From positions 1-13,018 of the forward strand of contig CAZTFP010000032.1 in assembly GCA_964613015.1 (NCBI GenBank): a stretch of DNA of 13,018 bases, given 5' to 3'. Shown here piece by piece: positions 6,447 to 13,018 of the stretch. A program made the position numbers and the translations under genes. This stretch comes from CAJBLF01 sp964613015 (GTDB taxonomy: Bacteria > Patescibacteriota > Gracilibacteria > Absconditabacterales > Absconditicoccaceae). The first letter of the stretch is position 1. Every line of letters starts with the position of its first letter. A model generated the notes under the pieces. The model was given only the letters and a program-made list of their open reading frames with translations, was not told where the DNA came from and did not search any database.

Positions 6447-7307
6447 TTAATCGATAAAAGGTGTAGTATAATGAGCTACAAGATAGTATTTATTACCAAC
6501 TAAAACGACTCATAAACCTATACGAGAATAATTACCCATGATAGCATTATAATGAGGTGCGTATGATTTTCCTTTTTCACTCATAAAAAAGTTCCGGGAT
6601 TTTTTGATAGCAGCAATAAAATCATCAGTACAATCAGTTTTTTTACAAGAATAGAGATTCCATCAAAGATTTTCTGTAAACAAAGATTGACTAATTTGTC
6701 CAGTAGAAACAAAAACAATTCACTGGTTGATAAACCATGATTTAATACTTTCGTAAGAATATCCTCAATCCGTATTTTTTCTGTTATGAGTGACTATGCC
6801 TAAATCAGCAAGATGTTGTGCCCAAAGAGAAGCAGTTCATTCAAGTACAGTACTATAAGTAAAAGGAATCAGTGATTTTGTTTGTCTTTCCGTATTATGT
6901 AATGCTAACCAAACAGCTCTTACCTTAGCGAGATCAACATTGGGTATATGCAAAACAAGAGAAGATGGTAATAGAGAAGATGGTAATAGAGTAAATGATA
7001 CACCTAGAGAAGAAGTTCATGAATCATTTGATAATGAAGACATTCAAAGAGTTGATAGTTGACCATCTATATAATTTTTTAATGAAGTATAGAGGGTAAA
7101 CTGCTGGACATCAGAACGATTTTTGATGGCAAGTAAAGTCAAATTATGATATACTTGTAGACAATATGCTTTTTTATCTGAGGGAGATAGAGTAGCCTGT
7201 TGAGTTTGAAATTGAGTAATAAAGTCATCAACAGAAAAAGTAGCAAAAGATAAACCAAAAAATAAGGACGAAAGAGAAATTACGAACAAAAAACGAAACC
7301 AACGCAT
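6447..7307 (-). CDS. Secreted CAP-domain (SCP/PR-1-like) protein
   Basis: This 286-aa protein begins with a signal peptide (MRWFRFLFVISLSSLFFGLSFA, split by eye). Residues 25-87 are a helical segment (DDFITQFQ, DKKAYCLQVYHNL, LLAIKNRSD). A Ser/Thr/Leu/Pro linker follows (88-118) and contains a duplicated LLPSS. The C-terminal part (about 120-286) matches the CAP fold: VRAVWLALHN, VLEGTASLWAQHLADLGIVTH, GYSYESIKSW, and the closing strands HYNAIMGNYSRIGLGVVLV and YYLVAHYT. CAP proteins act outside the cell; their bacterial roles vary and are mostly unknown. Seven in-frame TGA codons encode Gly. Two more Cys (in LYSCKKTDC) may form a disulphide. The family call comes from motif order, and the specific function is open. 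Confidence 0.85.
6958..6991. repeat. 15-bp tandem repeat in the CAP-gene linker
   Basis: The unit AGAGAAGATGGTAAT occurs twice exactly (6958-6972, 6973-6987), plus AGAG. On the minus strand it encodes the repeated LLPSS in the Ser-rich linker. A 15-bp unit keeps the frame, so the linker could change length by slippage. Confidence 0.8.
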
Positions 7308-7337
7308 ACCAAAAATTTAAAAAATAAAGTAAAAAAA

Positions 7338-7365
7338 AGTATAGACAATAAGATAGACAATACAA
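7338..7365 (-). promoter_or_regulatory. Promoter of the CAP-domain gene
   Basis: Read on the minus strand: -35 TTGTAT (7365-7360), a 16-bp spacer and -10 TATACT (7343-7338), 31 bp upstream of the ATG at 7307. The rest of the 7308-7549 gap between divergent genes is AT-rich and non-coding. A weaker + strand promoter for the S-layer gene may use TTGATA (7487-7492) with TATACA (7512-7517) or TATAAT (7518-7523), but the spacing is not ideal. Confidence 0.6.
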
Positions 7366-7549
7366 CGTAAAAATGAGAGTATAGATACTCCATAGTAGTT
7401 ATGATAGTTGATTTTGTCTGTAAAATAAAGTAAAACAATGCGTAATATTTCAAAACAAAGTAATCAGATAAAAAAGAGTATTCTGCTTGATAATTATTTT
7501 ACGATGAGTAGTATACATATAATTTTTTATCTATATAAACTTTTTCTAC

Positions 7550-8767
7550 ATGAGAAAATTTCTTATAGGAATGAGTCTTTTATGTATTTCTTCGGTTGGA
7601 GTTTTATTTGCATATAATCAAGAACTGATAGGAGCATACAATTATGCGCATACTATAGGCATTACAACTATGCCAACAATAGATTGAGCCAATATGAACG
7701 GAAAGCTTATTAGAGCACATATGGCAAAAATGATGTCAAACTATGCAATTAAAATTTTGAAACTTATACCAAATACAGGAAAAGCATGTACTTTTGATGA
7801 TGTGGGTGGACAAACTGATGAAATGAAATGATTTATCACACAATCTTGCCAATTGGGACTAATGTGAGTGGGACTAACACATTTTAATCCCGAAGGAGAA
7901 GTTACAAGAGCTCAATTTGGAACAGTTTTATCTAGAGCTATGTATGGAGAAAAAAATAACAGTTGAGATCCTTATTATGCAAAACACTTAGTTGCATTAC
8001 AAGCATCCTGAGTAATGAAAGACATCTCCAAACCTACTAATTTTGAAATAAGATGATATGTAATGATTATGATGCAAAGAGCAGATGAACTTATAAACAA
8101 TACTGGTGGAATAGTAGATATTACGGCACCCACAGCAAAAGTAGTATACTCTACAACATGAAGTACCACAGGAAATGTCACTGCTATACTAACAGGACGA
8201 AGTGAAACTATAACCGGAGTAAATACCTATTCACATGTATTTACTGAAAATGGAACGTTTATATTCTACTTCCAAGATATAGCATGAAATGCTGGTAGTG
8301 TAAGTGCTACAGTAAATAATATTATTGATACCACTAAACCTACAGCCAGTGTAAAATATTCTACAACATGAGCGACTAATAACGATGTTACGGTAACTTT
8401 GACAGGACGAAGTGAAACCATAACGGGAGTAAATACATACACACACATATTTACAGGAAATGGAAGTTACACCTTTACCTTTAGTGATTTAGTAGGAAAT
8501 ACAGGTAGTGTAACTGCCACAGTTAACAACATAGATAAAGTAATACCTACGGCAAGCATACTATATACTCCTACAACATGAAATTATAGTTCATGAAATA
8601 TTGTTGCAACATTGACAGGATATTCCAAAAGCCTGACTATAACCAACAATGGAGGAAGTAACAATTATACATTTACAGGAAATGGAAACTTTATATTCAA
8701 TTTTGTAGATGCAGCAGGAAATATATGAAGTACTACAGCTATTGTAAGCTATTGGACTTGAGCATAA
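7550..8767 (+). CDS. S-layer-homology protein with three Ig-like repeats
   Basis: This 405-aa exported protein has a signal peptide (MRKFLIGMSLLCISSVGVLFA, residues 1-21). Residues about 24-185 resemble three SLH modules: YNYAHTIGITTM with a later RAHMAKMMSNYA; FDDVGG, LGLMGVG, FNPEGEVTRAQFGTVLSRAMYG; and YYAKHLVALQASGVM with RGYVMIMMQRA. SLH modules anchor proteins to the cell envelope. Residues about 190-405 are three Ig-like repeats of about 70 aa, each running P-T-A-x-x-x-Y-(S/T)-x-T-G, V-T-x-x-L-T-G, T-F-x-x-N-G-x-F, D-x-A-G-N-x-G-S-x-x-A-x-V. Thirteen TGA codons encode Gly, including those closing each YSTTG/PTTG turn and in DIAGN. It ends in tandem TAA stops before a strong terminator. 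It is likely a surface or adhesion protein. Confidence 0.9.
8192..8437 (+). repeat. Near-identical 36-bp segments 210 bp apart in the Ig-like repeats
   Basis: The segments 8192-8227 and 8402-8437 both start ACAGGACGAAGTGAAAC and differ at about two bases. They encode TGRSETITGVNTY in Ig repeats 1 and 2. The 210-bp period equals one 70-aa repeat, while the flanking parts of the repeats have diverged, so this segment looks duplicated or converted more recently. Confidence 0.75.
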
Positions 8768-8787
8768 TAACGAAATACAGATGATAT

Positions 8788-8821
8788 AAAAAAGCCTTAA
8801 AGTAAAACTTAGGGCTTTTTT
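8788..8821. terminator. Bidirectional terminator between the S-layer-homology and YceD-like genes
   Basis: AAAAAAGCC (8788-8796) and GGCTTTTTT (8813-8821) form the stem, extended by a G-U pair and TAA/TTA. The T-run and A-run allow use on both strands, serving the S-layer-homology gene (+) and the YceD-like gene (-). Confidence 0.8.
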
Positions 8822-8867
8822 ATGTATGTACTGAATATTGGATGGAATATACTAATATTTTAAACTA

Positions 8868-9386
8868 TTAGCTGAATATAATATTTCATTTTGATTGAAA
8901 TTCATCTAAATCTTCTTCATCATCATCGACATTTGCCAAACGTTTGGTACAAGCATCACAGCGTTTCACAAAAGGATCATCAAGCAAAATAGCTTGTACA
9001 ACCATATCTTCTATATTGATAGTTTCAGCTTTGGAATCGATAAAAAATAGGACCTCTTCAGAATCGGGTGCTTCCTTCTTTTTAACTTCATCTTCGAAAA
9101 TAAATCTTCCCGTATAGGAAGGAACATGTACTGTTCTCATAAATGAAGATCAACAACTATCACATGTTTCATGAAAACAAGCATCAACGTCTGTAAGGGT
9201 ACCGAGCAAAGACGTATTGTCCAAAGACTGAATAGTAAAATTTCATGTAATACCTTGATCATCCAGATGAGGCAATTGATCAGAAAACTTATGTTCAAAT
9301 ACAATTTCATCCTGCCTCCCTGTTTCGTTTAATAAATCAGCAATTTTAATTTTAAATATTCTATCCTTAATTGTCTTATCTTTCAT
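8868..9386 (-). CDS. YceD/DUF177-like protein with two Cys pairs
   Basis: This 172-aa cytoplasmic protein has three in-frame TGA=Gly codons. The layout fits the DUF177/YceD family: an N-terminal beta region (MKDKTIKDRIFKIKIADLL), a GNFTIQSLDNTSLLGTLTDVDA segment that ends in CDSCGSSF (Cys75, Cys78), then FIFEDE, then INIEDMVVQAILLDDPF followed by KRCDACTKRL (Cys143, Cys146), and an acidic tail. The two C-x2-C pairs could bind one zinc. In other bacteria YceD affects 23S rRNA accumulation and sits before rpmF (L32), but rpmF is not adjacent here. An AAGG 6 nt before the ATG is one of the few Shine-Dalgarno-like sequences in the window. The last five residues depend on reading TGA at 8883-8885 as Gly. 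The family match is by pattern and is moderately sure. Confidence 0.75.
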
Positions 9387-9426
9387 TTGACCTTAAAAAA
9401 AATATATATAAAACCACACTATATAA

Positions 9427-9454
9427 AGTATACTGTTTTACTGAAAATTTTCAA
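9427..9454 (-). promoter_or_regulatory. Promoter of the YceD-like gene; AGTATACT shared with tilS
   Basis: Read on the minus strand: -35 TTGAAA (9454-9449), a 16-bp spacer and -10 TATACT (9432-9427), with a leader of about 34 nt to 9386. The -10 lies in the palindrome AGTATACT (9427-9434), so a TATACT also faces tilS on the + strand, though without a good -35. The two divergent genes may share this site. Confidence 0.6.
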
Positions 9455-9465
9455 ATCTGATATTT

Positions 9466-10761
9466 ATGAAAAAAACGTGAAAAAACCAAGGTACTATAAA
9501 GTGAATCAAAAATAACAAACTAACATTTGCACACCAGCAAGTATATTTTGATATACTCAAAAACAAGGTACAACCTAATCAAAAGATCATGGTAGCAGTA
9601 AGTGGAGGAGCAGATAGCATATTGACCGCATGTTTAATGTACAATTTCTTTTTAGAGAACAAATATAATTTACAAAATTTGTTTTTTATACATTGTAATC
9701 ATAATATTAGAGCAGGAAATGCTAGTGATGAAGAATTTATTAGAAAATTTTTTGCAGGGATGCAAATATGTATTAGCAAAAAAAGAGAGAGTAAAAAATA
9801 TACCGAAACAGAGCTAAGAAAGTGGAGATATGGAGAGTTTAAAAAACACAGTAAAAAAAATCATATCGATCAATTGGTATTTGGCCATAATCTTACAGAC
9901 CGCATAGAAAGTACATTTCTCAATCTTCTTCGTGGATCTAATCTCAACGGATTTATAGCTATGCAAACACAAGAAACTCATCATTTACTTCCCGAAATAC
10001 AGATATTGAGACCTATCTTATGAATCACAAAAAATGAAATCACAACTATATGTATTCACAACAACATTCCTTTTGTAACTGATCCGACAAATATCGACGC
10101 AACAACAAGTGTAAGAAATAATCTGAGAAATAACGTGTTGCCAGCAGTATTCGCACTTACACATAAACAGACAACAACAACAAATTCGTTTATTGAAAGT
10201 ATGAAACACATATATGAACAACTAGAAAATTCTTTTCAACAAAAAGAGATTATTCTGAAACCCATCCACCAATCACCTCATCGAAACACAAAATTTGCTT
10301 ATCAATGGATGATTGATCCACAAGATGTAACCAGTGAATGAGTAATGCAAGCGATGAAAACATTGAATAGTTCAAACAATATAACGACTCCTCTCTTAAA
10401 AGAACGAACCAAGTTTTTACAAAAAAATGAAAGTGGATACAAATATTTCAACAAGACCTATCTTTTCAAATCACACGGAAATATCTATTTGATCTCTGGA
10501 CCGACCTTTTTTTGGCAAAAAACAATTGCTAGCTCAGAGAAAATACATAAACTAGGACAGAGTAATCGAGAAGGAGGTAAATATAAAATACAGAAAAAAG
10601 AATATCTAGGAGCTACACTCAGATTTCCTCAAAAAGGTGATCTCTACAGAAAAAAAACACGAAATGAATATTGTATCAACCAAAAGATTCCCATCTTTCA
10701 AAGAAATTTCATACCAATCATTGCCAAATGAAATCAGATTATTGATAGAGCAAAAGAATAA
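9466..10761 (+). CDS. tilS: tRNA(Ile)-lysidine synthase
   Basis: The enzyme uses ATP and lysine to modify C34 of tRNA-Ile(CAU) to lysidine, so that it reads AUA instead of AUG. The 431-aa frame contains the PP-loop SGGADS (46-51) in KIMVAVSGGADS, then HCNHNIR (76-82), GHNLTDRIES (140-149, matching the family's H-H-x-D-D-Q-x-E-T) with NLLRGS, RPILG, and DPTNIDATTSVRNNLRNNVLP, the TilS-type signature. The C-terminal third has GATLRFPQKGDLYRKK, typical of the TilS C-terminal domain. Length is normal. Five TGA codons encode Gly, including two in the first 13 codons. The start at 9466 adds a basic N-terminus (MKKTGKNQGTIKGIKNNK), and no better start fits. AUA codons are abundant here, so the enzyme is probably essential. 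Forty-three bases separate it from the next gene, with one terminator after both. Confidence 0.95.
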
Positions 10762-10804
10762 TATACCGAAAAAGAAAAAAATCAGATTTTAATTAGTAAA
10801 TTAT

Positions 10805-11323
10805 ATGAGTATGCAAATACGGAATACCATAGTCGGACAACTCCATATATACCGATGAAACACCATACACATTATAGCAAATGTAAGTGGACAAACAGAA
10901 GCAAACGCAGAAACATGGACGTTGATAATCTTGGGATATGTAGTGTTGTTATTGTTATTGATGTTTATGCATAGAAAACTTTTAAAAAGACAAAAAAAAA
11001 TTCATGAGAATGTAGTAATACTGTACGACACCTGTCGATACCAAGTTGCTAAAGCACAATATGAAAGTAGAGAAGTTCAAGATACCAAAGGAATACATAG
11101 TGTAATCGATACAGATCACAAAAATTATCTTACCAACGCAAAAGCTATCAAACAAGAAATTCTCGCTATTGAAGATCAACTAGGACAAGAAATCATTTCA
11201 CCAGATCAACGGAAAACAATCGAAAAACAAACCAAGAACAAAAATAGACTAACCATTGGTGTACAGAGTATAGGATGGATAATAACAGTGCTCACAATAG
11301 GTATCTACAAAGTATTTTGGTAA
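10805..11323 (+). CDS. Hypothetical membrane protein with two predicted TM segments, 172 aa
   Basis: I do not recognise the family. The N-terminal 37 residues are polar. A strong TM segment follows at about 38-55 (TWTLIILGYVVLLLLLMFM), then a basic stop (HRKLLKRQKK). A soluble region of about 95 residues (57-150) looks helical or coiled-coil, with KAQYESREVQDTKG, NAKAIKQEILAIEDQLGQ and RKTIEKQTKNKN. A second TM segment ends the protein (GVQSIGWIITVLTIGIYKVFW). One TGA codon (residue 18) is read as Gly. The ATG at 10805 has a second ATG two codons on. There is no Shine-Dalgarno. It follows tilS by 43 bp and shares its terminator, so the two are probably co-transcribed. Superficially like LemA (N-terminal TM plus coiled coil), but the LemA motifs are absent. 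Confidence 0.82.
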
Positions 11324-11336
11324 AATATACCCGACT

Positions 11337-11362
11337 CCCCTCAAAAATAGAGGGGTATTTTT
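11337..11362 (+). terminator. Intrinsic terminator of the tilS operon
   Basis: CCCCTC (11337-11342) and GAGGGG (11350-11355) form a 6-bp GC-rich stem with loop AAAAATA and tail TATTTTTCTT. Confidence 0.8.
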
Positions 11363-11370
11363 CTTATAGT

Positions 11371-11397
11371 AAAAAAGTCCGCAATCACGGACTATTT
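11371..11397 (-). terminator. Intrinsic terminator of the sorting-signal protein gene, possibly bidirectional
   Basis: AGTCCG (11376-11381) and CGGACT (11388-11393) form a 6-bp stem. On the minus strand a T-run follows (A-run at 11371-11376), and on the + strand ATTTTTA follows. It lies 29 bp past the minus-strand stop at 11422. Confidence 0.75.
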
Positions 11398-11421
11398 TTA
11401 TTATTCACTTAGTAAAGATAA

Positions 11422-12372
11422 TTAATGTTTAGCTTTGGATTTTACTCTTCTATATACTAAGTAAAGAACAAGAGCGATACCAAAAGTAACTAAAATATTT
11501 TCTTTGGGTCCAGTTTTGGGAATTTTTCCAATAATAGGTGGGGTGGTACGAGGAGTAGTACCAGGAGTAGCAACGATACCATTGGCTACAAAAGTATAAC
11601 GAAACTCTGTCCCTCAGTTATTTGGCATAAAATTGACGATATATTCACCATTTCTCGTAAGCGTAAACGTATAACTTTCAGCAGCCATATTTACACTAGA
11701 AAGTCTTTCAAAAAGAGAACTTGTTGGATTCCAAAGAAAAATATCAATACTATCTGAACCAGCAATAGCAGTCCATCTCAATGTCACTTTATTGTTGGTA
11801 ATAGTATGTGTTATATTTGCCAGACTCATATTTGCTCCTGCAGAAGTATGGGCAACACTTCACGTACCAGCAGTAGATGTCCCTTCTCAAGATGTCTGAG
11901 TAGCAAGTTTAAACCAAATTTCATTGGATATTTCTCCCAGAATTCAATTTTGATCTTTGGGAATCACAGAAATATAATAGACGACATTAGGATTAATCGA
12001 ATCCCCCGTTACCGTAAGTTCCATAGTTACATCAGTACCAACGGTAGCAAAATCAAATGTTTTTTCTTTGGATTGATCAAGTAAACTAGTATTATCCAAT
12101 ATTTGAGATATAGGATATTGAGAAAACATCACTGTATATTTGGTGATCTTATTACCAAGTTCATCTTGAATGACCGGTGATTTGATATCAATTTTATCTG
12201 GAGATATTTGATCAACAGTAACCTTCTGAGTAACAGCATATCCAAATGGAATCTGAGTATTGAGATTATCCATCCAATTTCGTAAATCTCACGTTCATGT
12301 GGCAGCAAATACACTACCAGCAAGTACTGATAACGAAATAACAACTACAGATATTTTAAGAAATAATTTCAT
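11422..12372 (-). CDS. Surface protein with two FN3-like domains and a C-terminal IPKTG sorting signal
   Basis: This 316-aa protein has a signal peptide (MKLFLKISVVVISLSVLAGSVFA). Two beta-sandwich regions follow, about 45-160 (AVTQKVTVDQISPDKIDI ... VVYYISVIPKDQNG) and about 183-262 (NKVTLRWTAIAGSDSIDIFLW ... YTFTLTRNGEYIVNFMPN). Both resemble fibronectin type III, with W-T-A-I-A-G and Y-I-S-V-x-P features. A Thr/Pro linker (TPGTTPRTTPP) leads to the C-terminus, where IPKTGP (284-289), a hydrophobic span (ILVTFGIALVLYLVY) and a basic tail (RRVKSKAKH) form a classic LPXTG-type cell-wall sorting signal. A sortase would cut between Thr and Gly and attach the protein to an envelope amine; no sortase gene is in the window. 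Six TGA codons encode Gly. It is likely a surface display or adhesion protein. Confidence 0.88.
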
Positions 12373-12403
12373 AAGCCAAATGCTCAAGATATAAAAGTAC
12401 ATG

Positions 12404-12420
12404 CCATATAGAGTATATGG
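12404..12420. promoter_or_regulatory. Inverted repeat over the probable -10 of the sorting-signal protein gene
   Basis: CCATATA (12404-12410) and TATATGG (12414-12420) are a perfect 7-bp inverted repeat with 3-bp centre GAG. On the minus strand it contains TATACT (12417-12412), a -10 placed about 40 bp before the ATG at 12372. The -35 is poor. A repressor site or a chance AT palindrome are both possible. The rest of 12373-12548 is AT-rich with no gene. Confidence 0.35.
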
Positions 12421-12548
12421 TTATTTCCTTTCCAAAAACAAAAAAAAATAAGGAAATCAAAGGCACATTAGACAAATAAAAAATAAAAATACTTGACTTA
12501 TATAGAGAATATAAATATTTAAAAGGATATTCTATAGTAAACAAATAT

Positions 12549-12576
12549 TTGCAAAATTTTTTAAAACCAGTATACT
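12549..12576 (+). promoter_or_regulatory. Promoter of the last gene
   Basis: TTGCAA (12549-12554), a 16-bp spacer and TATACT (12571-12576). The predicted start near 12583 gives a leader of about 78 nt with no Shine-Dalgarno before the ATG at 12661. Confidence 0.6.
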
Positions 12577-12660
12577 TGAAAATGTAAAAATAACGGAACG
12601 ATAAAATACAAACAAAGATTTCATCGTTTCAACGTTTTAATCTATTATACAAAAACAAAA

Positions 12661-13018
12661 ATGACAGAACCTAAAGCAGTAGTAAAAGCTGAACCTAAAG
12701 CTATTAAATCCAGCACGGCAGACAAGCCCGTAGCAACAAAAGCTACTTCAGCAAAAGTTGCGGCACCAAAAAAAGTAAACAAAGAAGAAATGATGCAAAA
12801 ACATCAACAAATGGTTCAATTCATACAAAACCTTTTGGGAAGTATGGAAAATGACATGAAAAGAATCAAACTCGCACTCAACCAATTGGCAAAATTTGAT
12901 CCTGAAGATCCTGAAAGCGTAGAGCACAAAGATGCTGAACAAACAATGGGAAGTGAAGAACTTAAAAGCTATTCAGAAGAAAATGCAGAAGTAGTAGAAG
13001 GAAAATTTGATGGATACT
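12661..13018 (+). CDS. Hypothetical Lys/Ala-rich protein, 3' end outside the window
   Basis: At least 119 codons are visible and the frame is open to the window edge. The first 40 residues are a low-complexity Lys/Ala/Pro/Val stretch (MTEPKAVVKAEPKAIKSS, ATKATSAKVAAPKK), probably disordered and basic like the tails of some nucleic-acid-binding proteins. A helical region follows (NKEEMMQKHQQMVQFIQNLLGSMENDMKRIKLALNQLAKF), then an acidic part (DPEDPESVEHKDAEQ, SEENAEVVEGKFDG). There is no signal peptide or TM segment, and no TGA in the visible part. No family is recognised. The promoter at 12549-12576 supports expression. Confidence 0.8.
   Translation, partial: MTEPKAVVKAEPKAIKSSTADKPVATKATSAKVAAPKKVNKEEMMQKHQQMVQFIQNLLGSMENDMKRIKLALNQLAKFDPEDPESVEHKDAEQTMGSEELKSYSEENAEVVEGKFDGY

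Noticed and set aside
10805..11323. LemA family membership of the two-TM protein
   Set aside because: The TM plus coiled-coil shape is similar, but the conserved LemA motifs are not present and there is a second C-terminal TM segment.

Overview
The window is AT-rich bacterial DNA read with UGA as glycine (translation table 25). Thirteen genes stay open only if TGA is a sense codon. By hand count there are roughly 95 in-frame TGA codons. Several sit at glycines that are nearly invariant in known families, such as FSGCGG, GGFPCQ and QIGNAVPP of a DNA cytosine methyltransferase. Real stops are TAA, with one TAG. This points to the candidate phyla radiation lineages Gracilibacteria (BD1-5) or Absconditabacteria (SR1). 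An ordinary code-11 annotation would break almost every gene here into fragments.

Layout. Bases 1-55 are the 3' part of tRNA-His(GUG). Bases 56 to about 4776 form a compact accessory island. It holds an unknown 125-aa gene, a C5-cytosine methyltransferase (+), a convergent gene that is probably its restriction endonuclease (-), a DUF2958-like protein (+) and a convergent HNH endonuclease (-). The order is therefore two successive convergent pairs, each with a + strand partner and a - strand nuclease. The + strand partners share a 15-bp upstream repeat that carries the -35 box, and an inverted repeat overlaps the -10 box of the DUF2958 gene. After about 500 bp of AT-rich non-coding DNA comes a solitary Rieske non-haem iron oxygenase.

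From 5849 onward most genes encode exported or surface proteins: a small AAW-motif protein, a CAP-domain protein, an S-layer-homology protein with three Ig-like repeats, and (11422-12372) a two-domain beta-sandwich protein with a C-terminal IPKTG sorting signal. These fit a small cell that lives attached to other cells. Between them lie housekeeping genes: a YceD/DUF177-like protein, and tilS followed by a two-TM protein in a probable operon. The window ends inside a Lys/Ala-rich cytoplasmic protein of unknown function.

Regulatory signals are readable. Several promoters pair a TTGNNN -35 with a TATACT-like -10 at a constant 16-bp spacing. Hairpin terminators follow most transcription units. 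Shine-Dalgarno sequences are mostly absent.
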